64,000 nt of DNA from Brevipalpus yothersi. Its lineage: Eukaryota; Arthropoda; Arachnida; Trombidiformes; Tenuipalpidae. Below are positions 21,608-31,427 of this stretch, piece by piece; position 1 is the stretch's first letter, and each line of letters starts with the position of its first letter. The notes beneath the pieces are model-generated. The model saw nothing but the letters and a program-made list of their open reading frames with translations. It searched no databases and was not told the DNA's origin. The stretch covers positions 6,291 to 70,290 of the forward strand of contig QZCP01000838.1 of NCBI GenBank assembly GCA_003956705.1, given 5' to 3'. The translations under genes and the position numbers were made by a program.

Positions 21608-21664
21608 ATAAGGCCCCATCAGTCCCCAGCAAAATCAGTCTTCAACTTGCCTTCAATCAATAAA
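21608..21664 (+). promoter_or_regulatory. 57-bp direct repeat, copy 2
   Basis: Near-identical to 19901-19958, starting ATAAGGCC and ending in AATAAA (21659-21664). It bounds the zinc-knuckle/exonuclease unit on the right. Sequence beyond AATAAA differs between the two copies, so this is not a simple LTR pair. Confidence 0.7.
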
Positions 21665-22150
21665 GGAAGGCGTAGACTCCTATCCGTGTCACCCAACTGT
21701 TGGAGAGTGCATTGGAGAGTAACCCCACCAACCCTAGGGAGCGGTATGTCACTGTTGGAGGGCGGTCTTATACCCATGCTAGTAGATTTCCCTTCAGTAT
21801 ACCCCAAAACCTTCCTTCGATAGCCTTTACCTCTTGAAGGGCAGCTAGTTATGCTGCCCAATTTAGCTGAGCTCTACCTCCGAGTCACTAGTAGGATTAG
21901 TCTCTCTCTCTACCCTTTAGTATTCCCTTCTCTCTGGGCCTACACTGTTTTTCACCGGTAGAGACCCTAACTATTATACCTTCATCTTCCTGGCCACTGG
22001 GAGAGTTACCAGAGGTCCTATGTTCGGCTGATGAAATGTTTTAAGCCGATTCAATTAAACTCATTTTGTTGTCGTAAGCCAGAGGATTTCAGAAACTTAT
22101 GATTTTATTTCGTTCCGCCCATCACACCCTACCCTCTTACAAAATGGAAG
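21665..22150. other. Less AT-rich non-coding stretch
   Basis: Contains CCC/GGG-rich segments unlike the surrounding AT-rich DNA. I see no gene and no terminal repeat. It may be the remainder of the zinc-knuckle element. Confidence 0.4.
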
Positions 22151-22274
22151 GATTATAAAAGGAGTATTATTGGTTCCATTGCTGCAGAGATCAGCTGAAG
22201 TCTTCGGCATATTCCGGCGGTCATGGGTATATTTTTGGCATTTCACTGGAGGTCCGTGTATGCAAACTCAATTG

Positions 22275-22973
22275 TTATTCTTCGTCGGATGTGTTATGTA
22301 CTGGGAGGTGACCATAGAGACTGTCTTCAAAGAAATCTTCCTCGAGATCTTCAAACTCCATGCTGGAAGAACTGAGGCTCCAATTATCTTCGATTGATCA
22401 ATATGGCCCGACATTGCATTCGTTTTCACTTGCATCATCCTGGTCAGAATCAGTTGAGTCGAAATAACCATGAATGAAGGGATTCCGAGCTGGAATTCCA
22501 AAAAATCTCCCAACAGGAGCTGGGATACTTATAACATCAGGACTTGCAGATCGGAATAGTTCAATTTCGGATTCATCAGATCTAGACCTATCACGACTGA
22601 TGTCTGGACATATGATTGATGAATCAGTGGACGTGCCATTACTGGTGAGGTCAATTATTTCTAGCTCCTCGTCCGATATAGTGACCTCCTAAATTACCGT
22701 GCTTGGCACTGGGTGGATACCAGAGTTTCGATTGTGGAAACTCCAATGCTCAGTGAACTCTTCGTCCCAATTTATTTGTATATCTCCGGATGAAGAATCC
22801 GAAGAGCTCGATGGTCAATGTGAATTATTTGGATCTGTTGAATAGCTAGTTGGGTCAAGCGGAGCAAGTTCAGCTGGCGGTGTCGTCATCGGTGGGTGAA
22901 CTGATGGTTCAAATGGCAGGAAGTTACCGGACTCATCGATATTTTTTTTACGGGGTTGGTTATTACTGTTTAT
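22275..22973 (-). pseudogene. Acidic Ser/Asp/Glu-rich protein, 232-codon pseudogene
   Basis: One frame runs 233 codons to a stop at 22275 with only three internal stops, and its composition is far from random. The N-terminus is basic (QPRKKN), then Pro-rich (PPMTTPPAELAPLD), then acidic Ser/Asp clusters. One of these, ISDEELEIIDLTS, resembles a SUMO-interacting motif. Further on is DSTDSDQDDASENE and the end is SMEFEDLEEDFFEDS. The likely start reads ATA where ATG is expected. A TATA-like CTATATATATTAC lies just upstream (about 22985-22997). Acidic low-complexity proteins of this kind occur as viral phosphoproteins and transcription cofactors, but I cannot assign a family. Confidence 0.55.
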
Positions 22974-23171
22974 TTTCGTTGTAATATATATAGAGGGTCA
23001 CATGGGACAGATGGCTGGTCTCGAAGCCTCACCTTTGGATTATAAAAGAGCTATGAATTGCTATAGTAAGCTTTATAATGGTTAGTCTTGCGAGTGTCCT
23101 ATTGACTCCTCGCGGTTCTTCCAATCTGTCTCGCGGTTCTCCAGAAACTTCAACAGCGACTTTCATCGCTA

Positions 23172-23396
23172 TCAAAGGGTTCTGTTCAACCATGAAACAG
23201 TGCTAGAATGGGTTGGGGTGGTGATACGATCGATTGCTAGTCTGATGAATTCATGTGATGGAACATGGTAGCCTTTTTCGAAATCCTCGAAAGGCCAGAG
23301 GTTGGGACCAAGAGAGTCTCTATCGCTTCCAACTACCTCCGATGCTGATCTCGAACTGGCATCATTTTGACCGTTTTCCAACGAGAAATTTCCCAT
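23172..23396 (-). CDS. Hypothetical 74-aa ORF
   Basis: Begins MGNFSLENGQ and ends in NRTL. It lies in the same orientation as the acidic pseudogene and the coiled-coil ORF on either side. No domain is recognised. The Gly at position 2 could be myristoylated, but that is speculative. It may be one of several small genes of a decayed virus-like element, or chance. Confidence 0.3.
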   Translation of the reverse strand: MGNFSLENGQNDASSRSASEVVGSDRDSLGPNLWPFEDFEKGYHVPSHEFIRLAIDRITTPTHSSTVSWLNRTL

Positions 23397-23632
23397 AGTG
23401 ATAGGGTGTGGTGAGTTGAGATAAAATAAAATGTGTATGATGAGAATAATTCATTGATATCGAGACACATAGTGTTCATCTCTGCCAACGCAAGATTTTG
23501 CTCAATTATTTGAAGATTTTCTTCGATTCGGGCGATTTCCGCTTGCCTTCTGACCCATTCTTGATAGTTTGGATCATCTTCTAATGGAGGATGAACTACA
23601 ACTGGGGAAGGTTCACCACGCCAGTGTTGCAT
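23395..23632 (-). CDS. Hypothetical ORF with coiled-coil segment
   Basis: From Met at 23632 the frame encodes a Pro-rich start (HWRGEPSPVVVHPPLEDDP) and then a helix with heptad-like spacing (QAEIARIEENLQIIEQNLAL). After about 70 residues the translation becomes low quality (FSSYTFYFIS), so the real 3' end is uncertain. The frame runs on to 23333, overlapping the 74-aa ORF. No family is recognised. Confidence 0.35.
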
Positions 23633-23665
23633 GGCAATTGCGAAGCTGCTGAGAGTTTCTGAGAT

Positions 23666-23965
23666 ATGAGCAATTCATCTATTCCAATTGCTATGCATGA
23701 GTATGAAGAATCGGAGCCTCAATTGAAGTCTCTCTGGCTATCCTGCGCACGCTTGAGTATGAGCCATACTGATATCCGTATTTATCATACTCCAAAAAGT
23801 GTAATGTTCCATGGCGTAACTGGAGCTCGAAACTGGGAAGAAGGAGCTATTCGTGTGAGCTTGCTCAACTCACTCGTGACTATCACAGGTTTGCAGACAG
23901 AAATTTTGAGTAAAGAGGCACTTACAATGGATACCCAATCAGTTCATTCTCGATTGCATGATTGA
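23666..23965 (+). CDS. Hypothetical 99-aa ORF, doubtful
   Basis: Open frame of 99 codons with balanced composition (ESEPQLKSLWLSCARLSMSH near the start) on the strand opposite to its neighbours. The minus strand of this interval also has long open segments. No domain is recognised. It is listed only because nothing else explains 23640-24070. Confidence 0.2.
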   Translation: MSNSSIPIAMHEYEESEPQLKSLWLSCARLSMSHTDIRIYHTPKSVMFHGVTGARNWEEGAIRVSLLNSLVTITGLQTEILSKEALTMDTQSVHSRLHD

Positions 23966-24077
23966 TTCACGATGTTATCCTATCGTCCATGATATTAATG
24001 AATCACCCAGAGCATATTCTTCCACAAGAAAGAAGTTTCAGAGTGTACCAATCAGTTTTAGATTTTTTCTGGTCAAA

Positions 24078-25045
24078 TCAAGCTTCAGAACGTTAGCACT
24101 CATGTCTCGAGAACGAGACGATTTTCATGGGACTGAAAGCAGCACCATTGTGTTTTTCATTCAGGAATAGACAAATTGAGATAGGTTTGAATTAAATCCG
24201 AGCTAGGGCTGAAATGACTACTGTTCTTCACAAAAAGAGTTACATAGAAATTGCACAATGAAATCACATAGAGCCACACCCAGAACCCAAACACATCAAC
24301 ACGCTGGCAAGAGGAATGGCGAGAGTGCGAGTTGGAGAAGAGAGAGAGGAAGGCAGAGAGACGATAATGAATCCCATGATGATGATTACATTATCACCAT
24401 GGGGAGGGATGTATGATGAAAAAGGATGCAAAAGCCATTGCCATTAGCATGATTATCACATTAGGTCATACTCCAGATTTTCGAGGAGTGATGAGAGAAT
24501 ACTATCAGTTTCACTTTCCTTCTTCGGTATACACTATTAATCACTCTTTTCAACCGAGTCCCTCCAACAATCTGGGTATAAGTCATCACATTTTTTGTGA
24601 TTGCTTCCCTAGGAACAAAAACCTTCGGTGGTGGAGACACTTTTCTCAGCACGTTGGATTATCATTCATGTTCAAAAAGAATCCAAAAAGCAAAACTCAA
24701 CCACAAGTGCTCTAAAGAGTATGAATTCGACCATCAGAAAATGGTTCCTAAGTGCTGTCATGCACGTGAGCTTGGTTGGAAAATGACTTTGGTTGGGAAG
24801 AATGTTCCTTACTGGATAATGCCGATTTATCTCCTCAAGCAGCTTCTCACTTTCGCTGAGAAAAGCCACTGAGTCTCAAAAGTACTTTAAGTAAGATAAA
24901 GAATAGTAGCCAATTAAGCCTCAGCTTGAATTGATCTGAATCTTATCTTCTCTTGTCTATTTTTCTATGGATAACACGATGATGATATTTTCAAGTCTCT
25001 ATCTTCCACCGTTACAGAGATATGAGTGCCAACGTTTTTAAGCCT
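24078..25045. mobile_element. Non-autonomous DNA element with about 165-bp inverted repeats
   Basis: The left arm (24078-24240) contains TTAGCACTCATGTCTCGAGA. The right arm (24890-25045) is its inverted relative, containing ACAGAGATATGAGTGCCAAC. Similarity continues about 160 bp inward in both. A third, single arm of the same family is at 29850-30010. No transposase is present inside. Exact ends and target-site duplication could not be fixed. Confidence 0.65.
24258..24416 (+). CDS. 52-aa basic-then-acidic ORF inside the element, doubtful
   Basis: Short ORF with a basic, His/Arg-rich N-terminal half (ATPRTQTHQHAGKRNG, WRRERGRQRD) and a Asp-rich end (NESHDDDYIITMGRDV). The composition is unusual for random AT-rich DNA, but there is no support beyond that. 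Confidence 0.18.
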   Translation: MKSHRATPRTQTHQHAGKRNGESASWRRERGRQRDDNESHDDDYIITMGRDV

Positions 25046-25915
25046 GGCTCAGCCGTTGAGAAGCTCGACTTGTTCTTTTTCTATGAAAATGATTTTTTTC
25101 GAAAGATCAATCTTTGTTCTTTTCTTTGAAGGTACTGGAAGTCAGATGAAGTATCTCTTTGATAAGATAAAAATGTCAAACTCGTTTCTAGATCAAAAAC
25201 ACCATATCTCTGAGAAAAGGCTTGACCACACAACCAAACTCACATGATATATTGGGAATAATGAGTTGAAGATAGTAATCGAGTTTTATCATTCTATCCA
25301 GGGAACTTCTAAAGATACCAAGAAATACATATTTTAACCCATATCCATGCTGTTTATTGACTGTTCACTGTACGCTGAACTGTTGAAGTGCCCAAACTAT
25401 CACTTTTGCTCACTTATGAGCACTCATCATTCATGACTCAATACTCTATATAAATGGTGCTGTTTATAGGTTGTCGCTCAGTTCCATGTTGATGGCAGTG
25501 AGGTGACTTTGGCTCATTGTTGGGAGCTAATACATGGACACTTTTAGTATCTCTTCAACTAGCTTCTGATATTGACCTAGATAATGAATGATAATGCCGA
25601 TAAGTGAGCAAGCGTAGCCATTTGCGCACTTGAGCAGTTCAGCGTACAGTGGATAGTCAATAGGCAGCATGAATATAGGTTGAAATATGTATTTCTTCAT
25701 ATCTTTAAAAGTTCCTTAGATAGAATAGAACCTCTAGCAAATGTAATTTTTATTAGTGATTTTCACTGACAACTTTTGTAGCCTCTGGTAACTCTACCAG
25801 CTTGCTATTACAATGAGGAGAATAATCATCGACCTAAGCCTAGGGGTGACTCTAATGAGGCGGAGCGTTAAAGGGAAGGAGGCTAACAGGCTGTCCATTT
25901 GGACAGAGTGATCTG
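25045..25915. other. No gene seen
   Basis: AT-rich sequence without a recognisable coding region. An imperfect inverted repeat is visible: a segment near 25330-25410 with CTGTTCACTGTACGCTGAAC reappears inverted near 25635-25660 (GTTCAGCGTACAGTGGATAG), suggesting another decayed palindromic element spanning about 25300-25700. Confidence 0.45.
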
Positions 25916-26225
25916 GCAGTAATATAATAGTAATATAGCGCAATTCGAACTTTGATAACTTTTTAACGAGCTGGGATGTCTCGAATATTCTTCCGGTTTC
26001 TTGGAGGAAAAATGTGTGAATTCTGTTTGACGAGTGACTTGAACAAGTTCGAAAGCTGATTAGAACAGATACGAGTCATCGGGCCAGAGAAGGTTGGTTC
26101 TCCGCAATACCTGCAAAAGTAGACGGAGCTATTGGAAGAATAAGGTCACTTTCGAACCTCTCATCAAAGATTACATCCAATGAAGTTGGTTCGGAATCTA
26201 TAAGATAGAGATAATGGAGACAAGG
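25915..26225. mobile_element. Degenerate single end of the mariner-type element
   Basis: This aligns along its length with the left inverted repeat at 17376-17680: AATATAGCGCA, TTTGATAAC, TTTCTTGGAGGAAAAATGTG, ATAAGGTCA and GATAGAGATAA blocks occur in the same order. It is diverged and lacks the terminal CAGGGTGTCC, so it is an old relic. Confidence 0.75.
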
Positions 26226-26741
26226 ATTCTACCCATCAGCTCTCCCATTGAGGCCTTGGGTCTGAGTGTCCAGATGATCTTTTTTGCTCATTCATGTCAT
26301 CCCAGTTCACTATCCATACGAATCTTAGAAGCTAATGGTGGAGACATTAGATTTATCTATTAATTAGCTTTCAACAATGAATCAATGTCATCTTACTGCG
26401 GCTGATAAAGAATTGAGCGAGTAACTATCAACAACGCCACTCATACAGAGGGTCGAATCACACATGTTGAGTATTAAGAGGAGAGCAAAAGTGATCATTT
26501 GATGATCCAGGAGTTCGGCTCCCGGTGAATGGCCAATAGGCACCATAGGTATGAGTTGGAATCAGTATCCCTCGATATGAAAAAAAAATCTCTAGACAGA
26601 ATGATGAAACTTGATGATTATCTTTAACTCATTACTCTCAATATATCATGTATATTCGGTCAAGAGGGAAGCTGATTTTTCGACTTTTATCTAGTTTGGG
26701 CGAGAGAATGCTTTCCCATGATTTCCCAAAAAGTTCCCCGA

Positions 26742-27572
26742 TTAGAGAGATAAGACTTTCCCTTTCTCTTTTCTGCGAGCAGCATTACGTCGTTGGTTGC
26801 GTTTTCTCATTTTGCGTTTCTTAGCATCCATCTCTTCGGCAGGTACATAGGATGGTGCCGGTTTCGTTTTAGGTTTTTCATCAGAGGAGCTCGAATCTGA
26901 ATCTCGTCTCTCAAAAGGTCTGCTTCTTCGCCGTTCATCATTTTGTTCAGCGTTGCAATCAGTGATAGAATGACCAAATCATCGGCAGTGAGCACAATTC
27001 CTGCATTGAGAGCCCATCTGACCATGGATGAAACAAATTGGACAATGGTCAGGGTCGATTTCATTAAGCAATTTCCTTTCTGCGAATATTATGAGAAGAG
27101 TTTGAAGGACTCTCTTTCCTTTTTCCAAACCATTTCTGGTATCACTTTCGATTGTGATTTTAGTGAACTTTCTCCCAATATTCTCGGTTGATGTGAGGCG
27201 AAAATCTGGATTATGCGTGTATTTAAAAAGATGGTTTGGTTCTTTCGACCCATCAGCTCGTCTTCTGCCGAAGAGTTGTGAGTATGGTGTACCAGCTCGA
27301 TTGAAAAACTGTTGAGCCTGTGAGGCGAATGTTATGAAACATGCAATGTACTGGAATTTTTGGAAGAGATTCAGGCGAAGTGTCGGCTCATCATCGGGCT
27401 TGTTGTCAGAATCTTCGTTATGCACCAAGGCATCTTGCTTTTCCAACTGATAATCATAATCAGGATCCCATACCGATCTTTCTCGACCCGCTAATTCGGG
27501 TTCAACTTGTCCAGCTCGTGAAGTAGATGGTTGCGGTTCCATACTTGTATATTTTTCCGAGTGAAAACGCAA
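26742..27572 (-). pseudogene. Zinc-knuckle (2x CCHC) protein homologue, one nonsense mutation
   Basis: A 276-codon frame with a single stop (TGA at 26979-26981). Residues about 20-70 are acidic. Residues about 70-175 match the conserved domain of the 20062-20643 protein (FRLTSTENIGRKFTKITI). Residues 177-190 form CPICFIHGQMGSQC. A second knuckle, starting CAHC at 193, is interrupted by the stop in its x4 loop and ends HSITDC. The C-terminus is basic (KKRKMRKRNQRRNAARRKEK). Two Mets, at 27572 and 27542, could start it. A TATA-like ATTATATATTAAA lies about 55-65 bases upstream. It directly follows the envelope-like pseudogene, an order unlike gag-pol-env retroelements. Homology to the + strand copy is clear but distant. 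Confidence 0.75.
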
Positions 27573-27721
27573 GGGTAGGGAACTTAAATGCTGGGAAAAG
27601 TATAAGCGTAATAATTGTAAGCGATTTAATATATAATGTGGGTGACGGTGGTGTTATCAGCATTGGATGTTTCAGGGGTGTTAGTGGCTAGAGCTAAAGC
27701 TGCTTCGGGTTGGTTTGAAAT

Positions 27722-28313
27722 TCAAGTCATTGTTAGGCGTTTAATAGTATCTCTATTTTGGTACAAACTAAGCCCTAAGATGATTAATAGACCAAAAATG
27801 ATCATTAACCATGCTATTATAGACCAATCCGTAGGAGTTTCATCATCCCATGTATATGGTTTGAATGGCTCCTTTTCATGGGCTGAGTGATTGAAAAGCT
27901 TGTAATTCATAGCATGGATTTGACGAGGAAGAAACTCAGTCTTTCTCGTCAATCGAATTTCAACTGGTTTAAAAATTAGTTCAGCTATTCTGAACTCAAC
28001 ATCCATGGCAAACTGAAAAAAAATTCTGGACAATTAGGGATTTCATTATTGACAGTTATTCGCTGTCCAAAGCAATAAATATATCTATCAGAATTGAACA
28101 TTTTGATCTGAACAAAGTTGATGCCATCATTAAAAGCTGGATTGTCACAGTCTAAGTGATTCCACCAAGCAGTACTCACTTCTCTCTTTTCAAGAACACA
28201 GAGGGAGGAAGCTGGCTGGAGTAAGTTATCAATGCTTGATCAATAGCACAAATATGATTGGTGTTCAGATTCAGCATAACGCTTACAGGTCCTTGATGAA
28301 GGACAATGCTCAT
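27722..28313 (-). pseudogene. Envelope/fusion glycoprotein-like C-terminal region, frameshifted
   Basis: About 195 residues spread over three frames (28313-28175, 28179-28000 and 28033-27722), so at least two frameshifts. Visible features are a Cys-containing ectodomain with HLDCDNPAF and YIYCFGQ, and a Cys-Pro followed by FFFSLP. Then comes a membrane-proximal acidic region (FKPYTWDDETPTDW), one membrane helix (SIIAWLMIIFGLLIILGLSL) and a short basic tail. The layout resembles the stalk, anchor and tail of baculovirus-F/errantivirus-type Env, but this is a weak family call. The upstream ectodomain is missing. It is a decayed fossil and not functional. Confidence 0.5.
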
Positions 28314-29109
28314 TCTCTATGAGAAGAGTGCCCATGCCCAGATTTTCTTGAAACTTTCTTATCAGATGTTATCAGGTGCGATAAGACCAAAAATGGAAAT
28401 AAAAATTCTCTTTGACCAATACTTCTGGAGATATGGAATTTTTTGAATTTTGACTGAAAGTTATCGTATCGTAATAAGAGTAGTATCATAAGAGTTCTCA
28501 TGGAGAGTGTGATAAGATAATCTATGACTCATGCATCGAAAATAGATAGACAGTGTTGAAAAACTCCTTTTCTTCTCTGGAAAAACGAGTTCTTGCCTAG
28601 AGTTGTAAGTGATACCAACACATTCCTTATCAAAAATAAGATAAGATAAGATATTCCATCGATGCAAGTTCTTGATGGAACACGGTCGAAAATGAGAAAA
28701 ACTGTTTTCCTGGGAAGAAAATTCAGACTCAGAGATCGTGATAATGTTCAAATATCTCACTTCATTGATTAGATAAGAGAAGCCACAGTCCATCAACTTT
28801 GTTTTGGTGGTTAGTGGTAAAGAACCAAGAAAAATCATTTCTCTGGTGAATGAAGTCTGAATCGACGGTAATGATAACGCTTGGATATCTCATCCAATTG
28901 ATAAAATCAGATGAATCGAACCCTTCGATCCTCGGAGGGGAAGTTGATTCAAAATCCAATGATTCTTATATTCACGAAGGTTAAACCTTGGATAGTTTTT
29001 TCGAGTGGTTATCCTTGCCCCACTGCCCGATGTTTATGGGGATATGACTTGAAGGCCTCCATCATAAATGAGCTGATGCCCACTCTCCTGCCCAGGGGGA
29101 TTCTTCCCT
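28314..29109. other. Internally repetitive non-coding stretch
   Basis: Two imperfect units about 145 bp apart share ATTCAGACTC/TGAAGTCTGAATC-, AAATATCTCA/GGATATCTCAT- and GATTAGATAAG/GATAAAATCAGAT-type blocks (28718-28780 and 28845-28915). No gene is recognised. Confidence 0.4.
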
Positions 29110-29481
29110 TCACCAATTATGATGGAAGTCTGAACCTCCGGCCAAACTCAGCCTAACAGATGGCTCTGGCTTCTCAGCCTCAGCCTCAGCCTCTTCCTTC
29201 TTTCTAGCAGCTCCATCTGTATCCCCCTCCCCATGGAGCTGCTCTTTTTGCCAAGAAAAGTCAAGATAACTTCCAAAAGATCTTGAAGCTCTTGTGAGAG
29301 TTCGCTGGGAGAGCTTTTTCAACTCCCTGGTGTCCTTCGGATTCACGCCAGAGGTTGCAGAATGGCTTTCGATCCTTTCTGAGTAGCGAGACTTCTCTCG
29401 CAATTTCTTGCACTGCCTCTTGCTCAATTCATGCTCTTCCATTTGTGTTTCATCAACTAGGGTTGGCGCTTCTTTCTCCAT
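29110..29481 (-). CDS. Hypothetical charged 123-aa protein with own TATA box
   Basis: Intact ORF rich in Lys, Arg and Glu. It begins MEKEAPTLVDETQMEEHELS, has a basic helix (KRQCKKLREKSRYSER) and an Ala/Glu repeat (KKEEAEAEAEKPEP), and ends HHNW. No domain is recognised. A good TATAAA lies on the same strand at 29526-29521, 40 bases before the ATG. It shares orientation with the envelope-like and zinc-knuckle pseudogenes downstream, so it may be the first gene of that decayed element, or an independent small gene. Confidence 0.4.
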   Translation of the reverse strand: MEKEAPTLVDETQMEEHELSKRQCKKLREKSRYSERIESHSATSGVNPKDTRELKKLSQRTLTRASRSFGSYLDFSWQKEQLHGEGDTDGAARKKEEAEAEAEKPEPSVRLSLAGGSDFHHNW

Positions 29482-29520
29482 GATAATCAGTTGATCTTCA
29501 AATTATAAGCTGATGCTACC

Positions 29521-29526
29521 TTTATA
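29521..29526 (-). promoter_or_regulatory. Candidate TATA box
   Basis: CATATAAAGG on the minus strand, 40 bases upstream of the 123-aa ORF start. That places transcription initiation just ahead of the ATG. Confidence 0.4.
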
Positions 29527-29849
29527 TGCCTATATTCACACTCGAACTGATATAATTCAGCTCGTTGACAGGGTGATTTTCATATTGCCTAATGAATCGT
29601 CTACCTGCTCAACTCTTTGACTGATATCAGTTCCCCAAGTTTCAACTCAAAGAATCACAAGACCAGAGCCCTGTTAGTGTTAACCAGTCGGCACCACGAG
29701 AAGGTAGGGATGGATTCTATCCGATCAAAGGGTACCCTAGTTATCACCTTTATTCGATATTGAGCACCTCCATGAGTTAGAACTAATATTAATCGTCTGA
29801 AAAAACTCAGTTTCATCGAAATTAGAACGAGTTAAGCTTCTCTATGGCA

Positions 29850-30010
29850 AAACCAGACTCAAGAATGTTGGCACTCATATCTCTGGAACGGTAATTGATA
29901 GAGACTTGAAAACATCACCACCGTGTTTCTCATCAAAGAATGGTTAAGAAAAGATGAAGTTCAGATCAATCGAAGCTGGGGCCGAGAACAGCCGTTTTTG
30001 GCTACGGTCC
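29850..30010 (+). mobile_element. Single arm of the 24078-25045 inverted-repeat family
   Basis: Shares AATGTTGGCACTCATATCTC, GATAGAGACTTGAAAA, CACCGTGTTT, TTCAGATCAAT and a terminal GAAGCTGGGGC-like block with both arms of that element. I found no matching inverted partner nearby. Confidence 0.6.
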
Positions 30011-30139
30011 TTCCGACGAGCTTGAAACAAATTTCAATTTTGGGTGAAAAATACTGAAATTCAAGTACAGTTTGTCAATCGGAGGGGTATTGCAGGTGAA
30101 GTCATTTCAATGTTCACATATGAATGTAGATGTAAGAAG

Positions 30140-30275
30140 AAAATTTTGGTGACACTATGACACTTTCGTGACAACGCGACACCCTGTCAATTTTGAGACA
30201 AATGACTTTTTTGGTGACAATACGACACTTTGGCGACACAAGTATGACACTTGGGTGACACGATGACAGTCCTGT
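30140..30275. repeat. Degenerate minisatellite, GTGACACnATGACACTTT-like
   Basis: At least six irregular units of about 17-22 bp built on GTGACA and GACACTTT(G/T)G. The minus-strand open frame here is a by-product of the repeat. Confidence 0.75.
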
Positions 30276-31068
30276 TGTTGAGCTTGGACAGTCGAAACAG
30301 CACGTTAAAGTCAAATTACGGTTATCGGGACGCTATTTACTTGTACGGAAGGCACTTGACACCATATGATGAGGAATTGAGATAAAACTACGCCCTGCTA
30401 CGTGTAACGAGACATGAGAGATGACAAAAGATAAAAATTCAAATTAACTAGTGTTCCTGGTTAATATTGGTTAATAGAAAGTCATTTACTAACATAAAAC
30501 CTAAAATCACTAAGTAAACTGCTTAAGGGGGAATGAGGGGGAATTCGACCCTTATCAAAACGCTATGCTTCATAGCTTTATGCTTGAGCATGAGCAAGGA
30601 TAATGATTTTCGAACTTATTCAAAGAGTTTCAGGCTATTCTGACCTAATCTAATTGAGGTTTTAACGAAAGGATACTGATCGTCGTTCTATCGCTAAGGA
30701 AAGTTCTATCGAGAGATATTTTTGGGCTCGAACCAAAACCTACTCGAAACAGTTTGGCGGGAGCTAAACCAATCGAAAGTACTGTTGTCAACTCAAACTT
30801 TTACACCCGAAACAAAATCATTAACTTGAACGTAATTTAGTGATTCAGATTCAAGCAAGACTTGAGAATGATATATATTGGTTCAATATAATATGATAGA
30901 CAAAGGTAATGAGACGAAATTTGGTCACAGTGGACTTGAATGATTAAAGAGAACAAGTGAAGAAATTCTTGTGAACTGTGTGTTATTTCGTTTTACAATA
31001 CCTTTCTATACCCTGAGCATGGAGCAAATCGAGTGAGACGAGTGATGCTTATTCTCCTTATTTGAAAA
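30276..31068. other. No gene seen
   Basis: AT-rich sequence without recognisable coding potential or repeat. Confidence 0.5.
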
Positions 31069-31278
31069 ATGAATTTGCATGAGTATTTAACCGAAAAAGA
31101 GAGGAAGAGAGTGAGGATGATCGCGAGGATGGAAAAAGTTGGCTTCACTAGTTCTCGGTGCCAGGAACTGAATCTTCTATTTCCTTTGGGAACTCGATTA
31201 ATTTGGTTTCTAACCAGTTTGGGTTTAGTGAGAGGAAAAGAAAAAAATATCCATGGGTATAGAGTAGGACAGAGAGAC

Positions 31279-31282
<4 letters not shown>

Positions 31283-31342
<60 letters not shown>
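31283..31342. repeat. (AG)n microsatellite
   Basis: Perfect AG run of about 60 bases, opposite in strand sense to the CT tracts of the otopetrin intron. Confidence 0.97.
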
Positions 31343-31347
<5 letters not shown>

Positions 31348-31427
31348 CTTTAGCTATGACTAGCACCGGGAAGATTATGACTTGATCATGATTCACATTG
31401 ATGACTGAAGGTAACTTTGTTTTATAG

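Noticed and set aside
20073..21619. Minus-strand open frames of 80-154 codons under the zinc-knuckle element
   Set aside because: They are antisense shadows. The + strand carries the CCHC and exonuclease motifs.
19901..21664. An LTR retrotransposon bounded by short LTRs
   Set aside because: The direct repeats are only 57-58 bp, the sequences diverge right after AATAAA, and I found no primer-binding site, polypurine tract or reverse transcriptase.
30114..30314. A 66-codon minus-strand frame
   Set aside because: It is a translation of the GTGACA/GACACTTT minisatellite.
31411..31427. A 17-nt intron with GT...AG borders just before the exon-like segment
   Set aside because: The frame that the downstream segment needs has a TGA immediately before the donor-like GTAACT, so no coding exon can join there.
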